This document shows positions 1 through 10,575 of a DNA stretch of 22,428 bases, one piece after another. The position numbers and the translations under genes were made by a program. Source of the stretch: Gymnopus androsaceus JB14 (lineage: Eukaryota > Basidiomycota > Agaricomycetes > Agaricales > Omphalotaceae); the NCBI GenBank assembly GCA_009733575.1, contig ML770054.1:1-22428 (forward strand), written 5' to 3'. Within the stretch, counting starts at the first letter, position 1; every line of letters begins with the position of its first letter. The notes under the pieces are model-generated. The model was not told the origin of the DNA. It did no database searches and saw nothing but the letters and a program-made list of their open reading frames with translations.

Positions 1-215
1 TTTACTAGTGCATGGATTCCATGCAACATGCCTGGAATCCATACACTACTATCTTTACTAGTGCATGGATTCCATGCAACATGCCTGGAATCCATACACT
101 ACTATTTTACTAGTGCATGGATTCCATGCAACATGCCTGGAATCCATACACTACTATTTACTAGGGCATGGAATCCATGCGACATGCATGGAATCCAGGC
201 AGGGTGTATCGATTC
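1..215 (+). repeat. 53-bp minisatellite array, left copy
   Basis: At least three full tandem units plus variants; the array runs off the left edge. Each unit holds the 15-bp palindrome GCATGGATTCCATGC, then ACATGCCTGGAATCC, ATACACTACTA and TTTACTAG. The same unit is present in reverse orientation at 12880-13191 and 17842-18245. The last unit (about 165-215) is a degenerate variant leading into the unique tail. Because 53 is not a multiple of 3, open frames run through it in all phases; none is a believable gene. Confidence 0.93.
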
Positions 216-331
216 CAGGTGGGCCCCTGGATTCCAGGGCCCTGGATTTCCTGTGGATTTTGATCATATTAGTTACTGGATTGTTACACTTTGGACTATC
301 TAAGAAGATATAAATTGGGGCAGCCTGAAGT
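216..331 (+). repeat. Unique tail of the satellite repeat, left inverted arm
   Basis: About 100 bp of non-satellite sequence joins the array to the RT fragment. It reappears inverted at 12770-12880 with a few substitutions, a one-base indel (TAAATTGGGG versus TAAATGGGG) and an extra ~16 bp on the left (CTGGATTCCAGGGCCC). Homology between the arms stops abruptly at 331/12770, just inside GGCAGCCTGAAGT. That point is probably a real element or rearrangement boundary, because on the left it abuts mid-gene reverse transcriptase sequence. Confidence 0.9.
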
Positions 332-1420
332 GGATTCCTCCTGGTTTGGTCAATGAGGTCGTTAAGGTTGTCAAGGACAAGATTAATTCAGGAATTTACA
401 AACCTTCAAATTCCTTGTACCGTTCCCATTGGTTTACTGTTGTTAAAAAGGATGGTAAGTCATTGCGAATCGTTCATGATTTACAGCCATTGAATGCGGT
501 AACAATTTGTGATTCGTCAATACCTCCGGTTCTGGAACATTTGGCGGAGTGGTACGCATGTAGGGCGGTTTTGGCTTGTTTAGATATTTTTGTGGGATAT
601 GATGAACGTTCCCTTGCCATTTCCTTGCGCAACCTCACCACTTTCCAGACTCCGTTGGGTCCATTCCATCTCACTGCAATTCCTATGGGTTGGACAAACT
701 CCATTCAAATCTTCCACGGGGACGTCACGTTTATCAACCAGCCCAAAGTTCCCAAATATACCATTCCGTACCTCGACGACATCAACGTTTGTGGCGGTCC
801 TATTTGTTATGAACTCCCTGATGGCTCTTTCGAGACAATACCGGAAAATCCGTTGCTTCATCTGGGAGCATCTTCAAGTCATCAACCATATCCTTCAGCA
901 TATGAAGTACGGTGGAGGTACTTATTCTGGTCCAAAAGCTTTGATAGCTGATTCAGAGGCCCTCATTACTGGTCATCTCTGCTCTTACAAAGGTCGTAAG
1001 ATTGACAAATCCAGAGTCAACAAGATTGTTAATTGGGGTCCGCTAGTCAGACTTACCAATGTTCGAGCCTTCTTGGGTACAGTGGGTCTTTGCTGTAATT
1101 TCATTGACAGGTTTTCGGAGTTGGCTAAACCTTTGGTTTGTTTGACTCGGCGTGACATTCCCTTCCAGTTTGGAGAACTGGAATCTCTCACTCAGCAACA
1201 CTTGAAGGATGCAGTCCTTTCCAGTGGTGCTATCTGTCCCCTGATTTATGTGTTTGGCGTTCCAGTCATTCTCGTGCTTGATACCTCCAAGATCTGCATT
1301 GGGTTTATCCTCATGCAGTCATCTCCCAATAATCCATCAATCCGTTATATCAACTTGAGTAAAGCTTTGAACATCAATATCCATCTACAATTTTATTCAG
1401 AGACAAAAAATCGCATATAA
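331..1420 (+). pseudogene. Ty3/gypsy reverse transcriptase-RNase H fragment
   Basis: This is the middle of a gypsy-type pol gene. The RT palm runs from I-P-P-G-L (334-348) through R-I-V-H-D-L-Q-P-L-N (about 466-495) and F-Q-T-P-L-G to the catalytic Y-L-D-D box at 769-780. The reading frame breaks near 848: the first frame ends at 951 in nonsense, while the next frame carries the RT thumb (F-I-W-E-H-L), V-R-A-F-L-G-T and the start of RNase H (P-V-I-L-V-L-D-T-S, about 1261-1284). The fragment has no start, ends at 1420 well before the RNase H core is complete, and has no gag, protease or integrase. There are no LTRs beside it. It begins exactly where the inverted-arm homology ends. Ty3/gypsy RT is certain from the motifs; its link to the LTR element at 13192-17841, which lacks RT, is not shown. 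Confidence 0.9.
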
Positions 1421-1429
1421 TCAAACATT

Positions 1430-1642
1430 TTATACCATTGTGACTTCAGATTCCCTCAATTTCTTCTTTTCCCGCTTCCTTTTCTTCTTATCCTGCTTTT
1501 TAAGTGCTTCTGCAGCAGCCAGGCGCTTTTCCTGTAGGTCCGAATGATATTTGTTGCGCCCAGGACATGTCTTGAGATGATGCTGCATTCCCTGGCCTTT
1601 TTCGTACATCCCAGGACAAGAATTGCACTGTGTTTTGACCAT
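1430..1642 (-). pseudogene. Zinc-finger N-terminal fragment of a probable transposase
   Basis: A 70-residue frame starting at an ATG at 1642 encodes M-V-K-T-Q-C then a C-x2-C-x11-H-H-x4-C pattern (a C2HC-like finger), followed by a lysine/arginine-rich charged helix (K-K-Q-D-K-K-K-R-K-R-E-K-K-K). A finger followed by a basic coiled segment is the usual N-terminus of several fungal transposases, but nothing of a catalytic core follows: the frame stops where the RT fragment begins on the other strand. The open frame extends upstream to an ATG at 1714, but that part is hydrophobic and unlike the rest, so I prefer 1642. It could be a small unrelated protein. Confidence 0.4.
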
Positions 1643-1739
1643 ATTGAGGGTAATTGAAAAGAGAATAAAGAGATAAAAGATTTTATAAAGCATTTGTCGA
1701 CTGGGGTGAATCATTGAGCTGCGTCGAGCAGTGAAAAAT

Positions 1740-1826
1740 CTTGAAGTCCGACGGCACGTGACTGCTGGCGTAGCGCGCTTTTAATCAATTCTCGAGCTTG
1801 TTTACTCTTTCTTCCGTACTTCCACC
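1740..1826 (+). promoter_or_regulatory. Upstream region of the DUF6698-like gene
   Basis: The 90 bp before the ATG hold a CACGTG palindrome near 1755 and a pyrimidine-rich stretch (about 1800-1825) ending in CCACCATGG, a good start context. Pyrimidine-rich leaders are common at fungal start sites. I see no TATA box. Function is inferred. Confidence 0.35.
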
Positions 1827-3528
1827 ATGGTCAAACGTCCTGCCACACTTACCTCTGACTCGGACTCTAATTCACCAAAGAAAAAACCCAAATCCAAACA
1901 GTTATCTCAGAAGCCACTGCGAATTGAATCTTCGTCCTCTGACTCGTCCTCCGAAAGCTCAGATTCTTCAAGCGAGGAAGAAGATCATGGACCGTCGGAT
2001 AAAGAAAATGTCTCGAAATCAAAGAAGCATCACAGGAAGGCCTTGAAGAAACCACAGGTCAAGCGTCAGATCATCCTCGTTTCGTGCGTAACCGCTACTT
2101 TGAATTGGCTCAATCTGACGTTCATGCTTCTAGCAAACGCAAATCAGACAAGTTCACGAAAGCCGGTCGCTGGTTTCCTTGCGCAATCGACCTTTTCATC
2201 GACATCTCAGCCATCGAAACTACCGTGTTGGAGTCCTTGAACAATGATTATGAGTACGTGCTAATATTCAAATATTCTTTTTTTATTGTCATAATTCATT
2301 CTCTTAGACCTGACGAAACTGATCAAACCTTCCTGAGAGCGTGGACACAACTTTTACGCATCTGCCCATCGCTTCGAGATCTCCTCAAAAATGCTACGAC
2401 TGAGAAGGGTCAAGATCGGTATATTGATGCACTAGACAAGGTACGTGGTCATTACAACCTTTTATTGCGAACCTAACTTTATGCGAGACAGGTCTCGAAA
2501 GGAGTCTCCTCTGCTCGCGAACACCATACAGCTGTCATTCGTGACAACATTCTCGATTGGATTCGGTTTGAACAATCTGATCGCGATAAGCCTAAGCTCA
2601 GGAAAAGTACCACGAAATCCGGTCGCGGTATTCACCATCCTGCAACACGACGGCTTATTATTCCGCAGAAATTGCTAGCACGCATACAGGAGCCCAAGTA
2701 TGTGTATCGCTCATCATTTATTTGATACTCAATTGTCTGTAGATTCGTCGAAAAACTCGAAAGTGGTCGTATTCCAATTCTCGCAACTGATTTCCCTGCA
2801 TTCCTCTACAATCAAGACTCCATTGATGAGAACGACCCTGAAGCTGGATTATTCGAGGGGTACCTGTTGATACGCATAAGTGTGTCTTGAGCTTTATCTT
2901 TCAATTGTTTCTAATATATTTTTCAGGTCTTTTTCGCGATCTTCTTTGGCAAATCATCCGCACTTACAGGCCAATATCAGAAGAACTCAATCGCTCATCG
3001 AAACGGCATGAAGCGTGTCACTGGTCGTCATATTGCCTATGCGGCGGTCCAGGTTAGTCTCTTGTTCGACACTTTTATTGCTCTCGCATCATTAATGATG
3101 TTTATACATAACGAACTTTTTCAGGCTCGTTTTGCCCTCTCTGACAAGGACAACTGGAAGGACGACGATGATCATTTCCGCTACTCGGACTTCTACAACG
3201 AAATCATAAATGTGTTTGAAGATGACCCAAAAGATGAGAAGATTATCGAGACACTAAACTTTTGGAACCAGTACGCTATCATTTTATCGTTTGGAAATAT
3301 CTAACTCACATCCTCAGGCTAGTGTTCGGAAACACCGACGGTCTTGGAGGACCATCCGACCCTGACTCTCATCTTCCTATCGATGCTGATTCTGATGCTG
3401 GTCTCGATACTGAGTCGACTGTTTCGGCTCTTCAAGTTGCACGTCAAGCCCGTCGGGAGGAGCGTTTTGCCAAGGAAGCTGCGAAAGCCAAGGCTAAGGC
3501 TACTACTCCAGTTACCATCTCGACGTGA
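1827..3528 (+). CDS. DUF6698-like protein, seven exons
   Basis: A spliced basidiomycete gene of unknown function that I recognise as DUF6698-like. The N-terminus is a serine/acidic low-complexity region with basic patches, probably disordered and possibly nuclear. The conserved body follows: R-Y-F-E-L-A-Q-S-D, G-R-W-F-P-C-A-I-D, K-G-V-S-S-A-R, D-W-I-R-F, G-R-G-I-H-H-P-A-T, then G-M-K-R-V-T-G-R-H-I-A-Y-A-A-V-Q and the end (F-Y-N-E-I; W-N-Q-L-V-F-G), then an acidic and an Ala/Lys-rich tail. Introns: 2254-2307, 2441-2491, 2698-2742, 2882-2926, 3053-3124 and 3271-3317, all GT-AG and 45-72 nt, each keeping frame. The one flaw is between the serine-rich start (frame of 1827) and the body (open from about 2003): no GT-AG intron joins them in frame, so there is either a one-base indel around 2040-2080 or a different first exon. 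The rest is undamaged, unlike every neighbour. Confidence 0.75.
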
Positions 3529-3895
3529 TACTATACTTTGGCTGCTACGACTTCCGCTATTGCTATTCTGCTACCATGGACTCGACGTCTCTTTTCCCTG
3601 CCTTTCGCCTCTTATCCGGCTATCATTATCCTTTACTGCAGTTGCTTTTTTGTCACTCTCGAACGGACTTACTTTATGTTGTATAATATCGCATCATTGT
3701 TTGTACAATGAATTTCATTAATTGTACTGTTATATTGAATCAATATTGAATCAATATCGAAGGACAAGCTACGAGTACATAGACATAACTGACCATGGCA
3801 CATTGCCATGCAAGGGCTTCGAACCTTGTACTTCCTTGTACCTCCTTGTTGTGCCTTGTAAGGTTTCAAAACCTTGCAAGCGCTACAAGGAAACT
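3529..3895. other. Intergenic: 3' region, hairpin and CCTTGTA repeats
   Basis: No gene seen. It holds the 3' region of the DUF6698-like gene, a small inverted repeat GTACAAT...ATTGTAC around 3704-3727, two copies of TTGAATCAATA (about 3733-3755), and, from about 3810 to 3905, repeated CCTTGTA words (gaaCCTTGTActtCCTTGTAcct and so on) with some in reverse. The CCTTGTA cluster could be the subterminal region of an unrecognised transposon that bounds the next gene. Confidence 0.5.
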
Positions 3896-5196
3896 CTAGG
3901 TCCATGTAAGCCCTTGTATTACCCTATACTTCATTGCGATGGGCCTGCACTTTTGCTGATGGTATTCCAATTCATCTAGTTCATCGACCTCTTTATCAAT
4001 GAGGGAATCCATTCCCGGCAGATACACATCATTTGAATGGAGGGCACCAGGAAAAAGACCTAGTAGTGCCACAAGACTCTTTGCTTCCTCTGCTGAACGT
4101 CCTGCCTGACTCTGAATTTCTGAATTGCAGGGGAAGCATCTGAGATTGATAAGGTCAAGACCGTTCATGTTGGTGTATGTGTGGTGATATCCTGATGCAC
4201 AAGCTGTCATCTCTTCATTTGATTCAGAGAGACGTGCATTAAAAACAGCTTCTTGAATCCGCACAAGAAGCTTTGGAACCATTTGGTAGAAGTCTAGCAT
4301 TGTGAAGTCTTTGAGATGATTTCACGGCCGAGACCAAAGGTGTGCTCGCAGGCTTCACTCGAGTGCATCCATGGGAGAAGAGGAATGTGCGGAAAATAGT
4401 TGCGATGGATGATAATGAGTGAAATAAGACCATTGACAAGGAAGGAGATAATGTCAACTGCTTCCCTTGACAGAGCATTTTGGTGTACTTTGTAACAGGA
4501 CATTTTATCAATGTACTGCTCAAGCATATTAATAAAGTATCGCAAGCGAAGGAGAATGTTGATTCGTTCTGAGTGATTGATGTTTTGGTTCTGGTACGCG
4601 TCACAGAGTTCACCAAAGACAAAAAGATAGATGGCTACACCAAGCTGTTCTGGATGATGCTCAGAAAGAAATTGGAGGGTAGCAGTGGAAAACAGCTGGG
4701 AAGCAGCGTTATCATCCTGATGATCTAGCTTATCAACATCTCGGTGGTACAGTGGAGACCCCTTCTCGAAAGCAATGTCCCGAATCTGCTGGTAGAAAGC
4801 TACATGATTGCCCATGACCAAAAGACATGCACCTGAAAACAGATTGTTACGAAATGTCTTCAAGGCATGTTTCGAATCCTGTATCATCGCCATTGGATGA
4901 CTGCGAAAGACTGGAATCCAAATATGAAGGCTAGCAATACCCTCATGGGGTGATGGTATATCCACTTCAATGTGTGATTCAGCTAGCTCCACAAAGGCTC
5001 TCTGAATGGTGCATTCAGCTTTGGTGCCATCACAGGCATAGGATATTATTTTGATATTTTGGTCAAGCAGCCCAAAGACAATAGTCTTGTGAAATTCTAG
5101 GAGCTGTGGTACTTTGAGCATATCGTTGATGGGAATGGCTGCGGCAATAATAGGTGGCATTTTTGGAAGTGGAATTTGCAACATCCAAAGACAGAC

Positions 5197-5249
5197 CTAT
5201 AGCATGAAAATGACGTTAATAACAGCTGATAATAACATGATGGACATAC
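5197..5249 (-). other. Intron in the unnamed transposase-like gene
   Basis: On the minus strand the sequence AAAG|GTATGT...GCTATAG|GTCTGT gives a 53-nt GT-AG intron. Splicing joins G-K-G-T-K to V-C-L-W-M-L-Q-I-P-L-P in one frame, matching how the family reads through here. Confidence 0.8.
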
Positions 5250-5587
5250 CTTTGTTCCTTTACCAATTGTTGTGTCATTCATAAACTTTGAGACAGTCTC
5301 TGGATCTGGAACGAGGATTGGACCATCAGTTCCTCCAACCAAGTAAGATTTCTTCTCTTGCGCATCTGAATACAAATGAAGAGCGGCGAAAGCCTTAGTA
5401 TCATCACAACTCAAAGCAACTGGACCGTTGTAGTTCAGAGGCCGGGATTCTGGTGCAGGTAAGTCTTCATGCTGATCAATAACCATAGGATGGCCCGAGC
5501 TATCAGGTTCGTCAGTATCCAGACCATCCTCTGGCCTGGAATCAAGGTGTAGCTTGTCCTGAGCTCCTTCCAAGAGATCGCAGTATG

Positions 5588-5695
5588 CATCTCTCTCCGG
5601 ATTCAGCAAGTTAGCCAACAATGGCCTGACCACCATAGTCACATCTCTTTCCGGATTCAGCAAGTTAGCCAACAAAGGCCTGGCCACCAAAGTCA
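5588..5695 (-). repeat. 54-bp in-frame tandem duplication
   Basis: Two adjacent 54-bp copies (5588-5641 and 5642-5695) differ at a handful of bases. On the minus strand each encodes the same segment, roughly V-A/V-R-P-L-L-A-N-L-L-N-P-E-R-D, so the spacer before the conserved core was lengthened by 18 residues without breaking the frame. Confidence 0.9.
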
Positions 5696-6029
5696 GTTCA
5701 GTCGGTTCATTTGGCTCAGTCCGAGAATCTTGCATTTCCTGTATAATGGTGAACTTGTATTTCAACTCCTTTAGCAACTTGAAAACTTACCTTCCCATTA
5801 TTCAAGTCAGGAACAAGTGTCATGAACCACTTCAAACGGTCCAGGAATCGACTCGAGTGGGTCCACAACTCATCCCCAAAAATTCCATGGGCTATTGTAT
5901 TCATTGTAAGAGGTATGCAAGAAATACTGTTCTTTTGCCATGCATGGACCAGGGAATTTCCAGTGAGTCTGAACACGCACTTGAATCAAACTTTGAGCCA
6001 TTTTTGAGTGTGCACAACAACAATGTTTG

Positions 6030-7947
6030 GGTCCATGCCGTCCCCTTCAGTACAGCCCAGTCCCATGATGCACAATCGTCGGTTTTATCACAGTCAAACT
6101 TTCCCCGCCACAGCGGAATAAAAAGATCTGGGATATTGAGTGACGGTAGATGCATGATATCACCAGCAAAAAGCCCGGGAAGACAGGTGGTATATTTGGT
6201 CTGAAGCCCACTGAATATACTGGGTTTGACTATCCCAGTTGCAAGTCGATTCTTTTCATATTGTGTTTTATTGGTGGACCGAATGACTTTAAGAAGATTA
6301 GTTGTATAACGGGAATGCGCCTGTTGGGAATCGAATGATGAAAGAATATCTTGTATGTCGACATCTTCGTGATCGCAACCAGATTCAGAATATCCACTTG
6401 GTTTATACCGGACGGGATAATATTGAGCTGCACCTGGTTTATGGCGTCCAACAAGCGGACAGTAGAATCGACAATGAACGCGTCCCTGGTGTCCCACAAG
6501 GCCACTTAGCATGGCCATAGCAGGGCCATCTGCAGTAACAATTGCGAGATGCAGGTATGAGACAAAAACTATCCCTGTATTGGCATTCCAGATGTATAAA
6601 CCTTCTCATTGCAGTGCAGCAAGATGGTAAATCCCTGGAAATAGGAAGCTATCGGAATGTTTTGGTTTGCCGGGACCAGGTATGAAACCACCGGGAAGTA
6701 CAGCAATTTTCTTGTATCAAACATCCGGTGAACGATCCAATATGACCCAAATATAAATCCAACAGTTGGAGGTTTTATAGCGATACAGCTGAGCACCATC
6801 GATAGAAAGCATGAGGAAAACATCTCCTTCTCCAACATCCCCCTGGATAACTTTCTCAAGATATTCACTCCCATTGAAGAAATCGGAGTAAGGTGAGAGT
6901 CTCACACCATCGTTCTCTCGAAGTTTGGCCATGATGCGTTCAGTGCATTCCTTTCTGTAATTCATGCTCCTGGCACCTTCTGGAGAACGCCAAAGAGCTT
7001 GGATTTGTGGACCAATGGGAATTGTACAGAACTGTTGTCTTGGACGCTTCTTTGTAGTTGAGACACTGGTGTCTTCACTGAGAACCTTGTACCGTGCTTC
7101 ACCACAGTGTGCACAATGCTCAGAATCAGAAAACGGCCCCGTAAACCCCATGCATGAGTTAACACACATATCACGGTAAATTGGGGTAACACCGCTAAGT
7201 TGAGTGACAAGCTTTTTAACCTTGTAGAATGTCAAGATCTCGCTCTCGGGATGACGACAAAGAATTGCTGCACGGATGGAGTTATAAGTCTGTTCCGCGG
7301 CAGTGGTGATAGCAAGGAAGATATCTAGAGAGAGCCTATGGTCTGGATTTGTGATCGTTACTTCCTCTTCCACTGGGTGACGAAGATTCTCCACAAAATC
7401 TGCATCGAGCAGCTCAACATCACTAACAAGGGAGGCAGTCTTCAGAGCATCAATGAATTTATTGGTAATTCGTATATCCTCTATAGAAGCAACAAAATCG
7501 TCCGGAAGTTCATCTAAAATATCCCGAACACGTTCGGAGTCTTGCCCTCGCATGTCTGACATGCTGTCAGGATCGCGGGATGGTGGGGATGGGGAGCGAG
7601 GTTGGGAGGGAGGCGGAGGCGGTGGGTTATATGGAGAGGGAGGCGGCGATGGTGGAGATGGAGAGTGAGGTTGAGGCGGAGCTGGCGATGAGGAAGCTGG
7701 CGGAGACAGGGCTCCATTTGTATAGGGGGGATGAAGAGGATCCAGAGAGTGTGGCGGATGCCCTGGTTCAACGGGATCCACTGAATGTGCATGCTAGAGC
7801 GAGAGAAGATCTAGAGAAGTACAGCTTGCACAAACAATTTCTTACCATAATTCCATCTTCTGTGATACGACGTCGTTTCCGAACACAAAACCGCAGACAT
7901 TTGCATAGGACTGTGGTTCTTCTCTTCACAATCAGATTTTGGTCCAT
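6030..7947 (-). pseudogene. Tnp2-like CACTA (En/Spm) transposase, truncated, two in-frame TGA stops
   Basis: DNA transposase of the CACTA type with the Tnp2 core. Exon 1 (7947-7846) starts at the first ATG and encodes a short basic, cysteine-containing piece (C-K-C-L-R-F-C-V-R-K-R-R-R). A 52-nt GT-AG intron (7794-7845) follows. Exon 2 carries a proline/serine linker (about 7760-7560), a conserved helical region, G-V-T-P-I-Y-R-D-M-C-V-N-S-C and C-A-H-C-G-E (zinc-binding type, about 7150-7085), L-S-I-D-G-A-Q-L-Y (first catalytic D, about 6790), T-A-D-G-P-A-M (about 6525), G-R-H-K-P-G and D-I-M-H-L-P-S-L-N-I-P-D-L (about 6150), ending W-D-W-A-V-L-K-G near 6050. TGA at 6717-6719 and 6606-6608 interrupt an otherwise single open frame; both sit where relatives usually have a basic residue. 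The C-terminal third is absent, replaced by the unnamed family at about 6030. No CACTA termini are visible. Confidence 0.88.
7794..7845 (-). other. Intron in the Tnp2-like gene
   Basis: GTAAGA...CTCTAG on the minus strand, 52 nt. Choosing this acceptor joins G-I-M to H-A-H-S-V-D-P-V-E-P in the Tnp2 frame; the next AG downstream (CATTCAG) would shift the frame. Confidence 0.7.
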
Positions 7948-8203
7948 TGAAACAAGTAAAGTAAGATGCAGCAGGCAGTAAGCTGGAAGAAGCTGACTAA
8001 GTCACAGCGCTTTGATTGATTTGACGAGCTGCAGATTTCAGCAATTCTCAGTGTAGCCGCAAAAGATTTCAAAAATACAGCAATGATCATAACAATTGAG
8101 AACAATTGAGAACGATTTGAAACGAAATGGAACGGAATCCAATCGATTCTCACGATTTGAATCACTACTAATCTATACGAAACGCTCCCGACTGACGGAC
8201 TTT
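7948..8203. other. Intergenic between the Tnp2-like gene and the hAT element
   Basis: No gene seen. There is a short tandem AACAATTGAG repeat (about 8090-8110) and a run of GAAACGAAATGGAACGGAATCC-like sequence broken into related words (8111-8160). The Tnp2 promoter must lie here, but no convincing element is visible. Confidence 0.45.
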
Positions 8204-10575
8204 TCACTGGGCACCAAGGCTGGGGCTTGTCAAAATATCAAGCCAGGCCCTATAAGAGGGCTAGGGCCCGGTCAGGGGCCGGCTCAGGCTCAAGCCCCGG
8301 CTCAACATACTATTTTGTACAAAAAACAAATCATAAATGGCTATGTAGTACAGTGCTACGATATGGTAACATCCTCCCATTCCTCATCACCATCATCAAG
8401 TACAATCCACTTTGACTCATCTGTCACTAGTGCTGAACAATCCTCTCCCGCCGCTAACCCTTCAATACACTCCTCCTTCTCCGTATCCAACTCATCAGCG
8501 GTAGTAAAAGACTCTCGGAATAATAAATCCTTACGCAGAAAACACTTCAGGAATTGAAGTGCCTCAACAATATTGCCTTTCAAACAATTTCTACGCTTGC
8601 TGATCATGATTCCTGCTGCTGAGAATGCATGTTCACTTCACATGGACAATGCCATAATGGCCAAAAAATCCTGTGCAAGAGATGCCCACACAGGAAGACG
8701 TTGAGCATTCATCTAAGTTAGACATTAGTTTAAGAATATATTAGAACAAAAACAAATGGCAACTTACCCCCCACCACTGTACAATGGACATTCCCTCGGG
8801 AACATTGCCTCGTAGTATCTGGTGAACTCATCTAGCCATGGACTTCCTGAATTAGTCGAAGATGGCCCAGAAGAATTGTCCTCATCATCTGAAAGCTCCT
8901 GCATGAGCATCGACCGCTTTCCAGGGGCATGGGTAGGCTTCTTCAATGCATGCGGTGGTGTACTAGTGGAGCCATACATTTCTGCATAACAATCCTTGAA
9001 CTACAGCACCGTTAGTCCATAAATATAATTAAATCAAAAGAAAAACATACCGCTTCCTCCGTGAGAGTTCGAACGTTTGCTCGTAGTTCTGATGTCCAGT
9101 GTTCCTCAAAGTGCATTGTTTTCTCCTGTGGATGCAGTACTAAAACTAATCAGAATGGACCAAGCGAAGGAAAATTGAACCCTACTCATTGATATGACAT
9201 ATGCACTAGAACTACCAGTCCTATTGTGGTACTCAGACAACTTATCAATGCCAGCTTGAATAGCATCTGTAAAGTCAGAGTATTTCGGCTTCAAAAACCG
9301 CTTGGACCAAGTGTTGTGAAGGGCCTCAAGCGCTGGAAGACCAACATACAAGGAAGGCTCATTCTCGGATGAAAAGGCCTGCTGTGCACGGTCTGCATGC
9401 TAAGACATTTCAGCGATTTTTTATTCAATAATAATGAGAAATGTTGAGAACTTATACCAAGAATATCCAGCATAACACTAACTCGGTCCCATTCCGCATC
9501 GTTAAGCTTTAAGAGATCAATTTTACAACATTTTCGAGATTCTTTTCCGAAAGACACGTAAATAAATGTATCAATGAACTGGAAGATATTTGAATGTGAA
9601 TAGAAACTCAAAACCAAAAAATCATGTACTGGCTTAAGCTTCTCTGCACGGTCAAGCATAACATATGTCAAGGACCATCGCACAGTCATGCCAAGAAGGA
9701 GCTGGAGAGTTGATTCCATACTCTCACGAAGCTGAATATCCTTAAAGATCCGGCCATGCTTCGCAGATGAGCAAGCCTGTCTAAGTGTAAGTGTGGAAAT
9801 AAATGAGAGCATGAAAAAACATTACTTTTATGACAATGGATTGTATGAGACCAATCTCATCATGATATTCTTCCTCAACATCCGGCTCATGCTTTTCTGG
9901 CTCCTTGGGATCATAATGTTTTGACTTACTATGTGTTCGCAGCACAGCCTGAGTAGCTAGATTAATAATATGGGCAAGACAACTAAGTAAAATCATTAGA
10001 ACATAAGCGCATTGCATTGCAATAAACGAAATAAGTTACCGAATATGGTTTTTGGTGGGCAACCACTTCTTCATTCCTGCATGGGACTTATGCGAGTTCA
10101 TCAGACGGGCAACAAACTCGAGCATTGTCCCATTGTTTACAGCATTATCACAGGTGATCCAGCCAATCTATGATCAAAGTAAACAGAAGAGTGCAAATAA
10201 TGAAGGAAAGACAGACCTTATGAATAATATCCAAGCAACAAAAAATCTTGAACAAGGCCCGCCCGAGCATGGGACCACTATGAGAACAGTTCATCTGGGT
10301 GAATCCAAGTAAAGCAATCTGAAGTGTCCACTTTCCCGGAGATGTTTCCTCCATCCAGTGCCCAGTGACAGCAAAATACGCATCACCATTAGATGCCTGC
10401 CATGCATCACAAGTAACGGAAATTTTAGCAGTCACAGTGTCGCTCTGTGGGGATTAATTAATATGCTGAAAGGACCATATAGCAGCAGAAATCACTCACC
10501 GCAAATCGTGTCCAAAGGTCATAACAATTTTTCTTGAATAGAGCAATGATGGACTGACGTGTAGCCTTGCAATTA

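Larger units (their letters stand above)
3896..6030 (-). pseudogene. Transposase-like gene of an unnamed basidiomycete family, frameshifted
   Basis: I recognise this as a multicopy basidiomycete family that behaves like a transposase, but I cannot assign a superfamily. Coding order on the minus strand: F-P-G-P-C and Y-F-L-H-T-S-Y-N-E-Y-N (about 5960-5900), G-D-E-L-W-T-H-S-S-R-F-L-D (about 5890), an acidic spacer, V-A-L-S-C-D-D-T-K-A-F-A-A-L (about 5420), L-Q-I-P-L-P-K-M-P-P, S-Y-A-C-D-G-T-K-A-E, then Q-D-S-K-H-A-L-K-T-F-R-N-N-L-F-S-G, Y-H-R-D-V-D-K-L-D, and S-S-E-A-C-E-H-T-F-G (about 4350). The CDGT, QDSKHALK and E-H-T-F-G positions are acidic and may be a DDE-like triad, with loose resemblance to P-element-type enzymes; that is inference. 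One intron, 5197-5249. Frameshifts lie near 5893, 5718 and 4320, so it is dead. The N-terminus is missing: it is replaced by Tnp2 sequence at about 6030. The last residues before the stop at 3896 may not be original. Confidence 0.7.

Noticed and set aside
28..313. Open frames of 80-90 codons in the left satellite array
   Set aside because: They read through 53-bp tandem units in every phase and on both strands; the same peptides recur in each array. They are repeat artefacts, not genes.
5719..5783. GTAAGT...TACAG intron in the unnamed transposase-like gene
   Set aside because: The would-be intron encodes V-S-F-Q-V-A-K-G-V-E-I-Q-V-H, which belongs to the conserved protein; the frame break lies after it.
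5746..6520. Plus-strand open frames of 60-150 codons opposite the transposase genes
   Set aside because: They are antisense shadows of clearly conserved minus-strand coding sequence.
7453..7981. Plus-strand glycine/glutamate-rich open frames
   Set aside because: They are the antisense of the proline-rich linker and first exon of the Tnp2-like gene.
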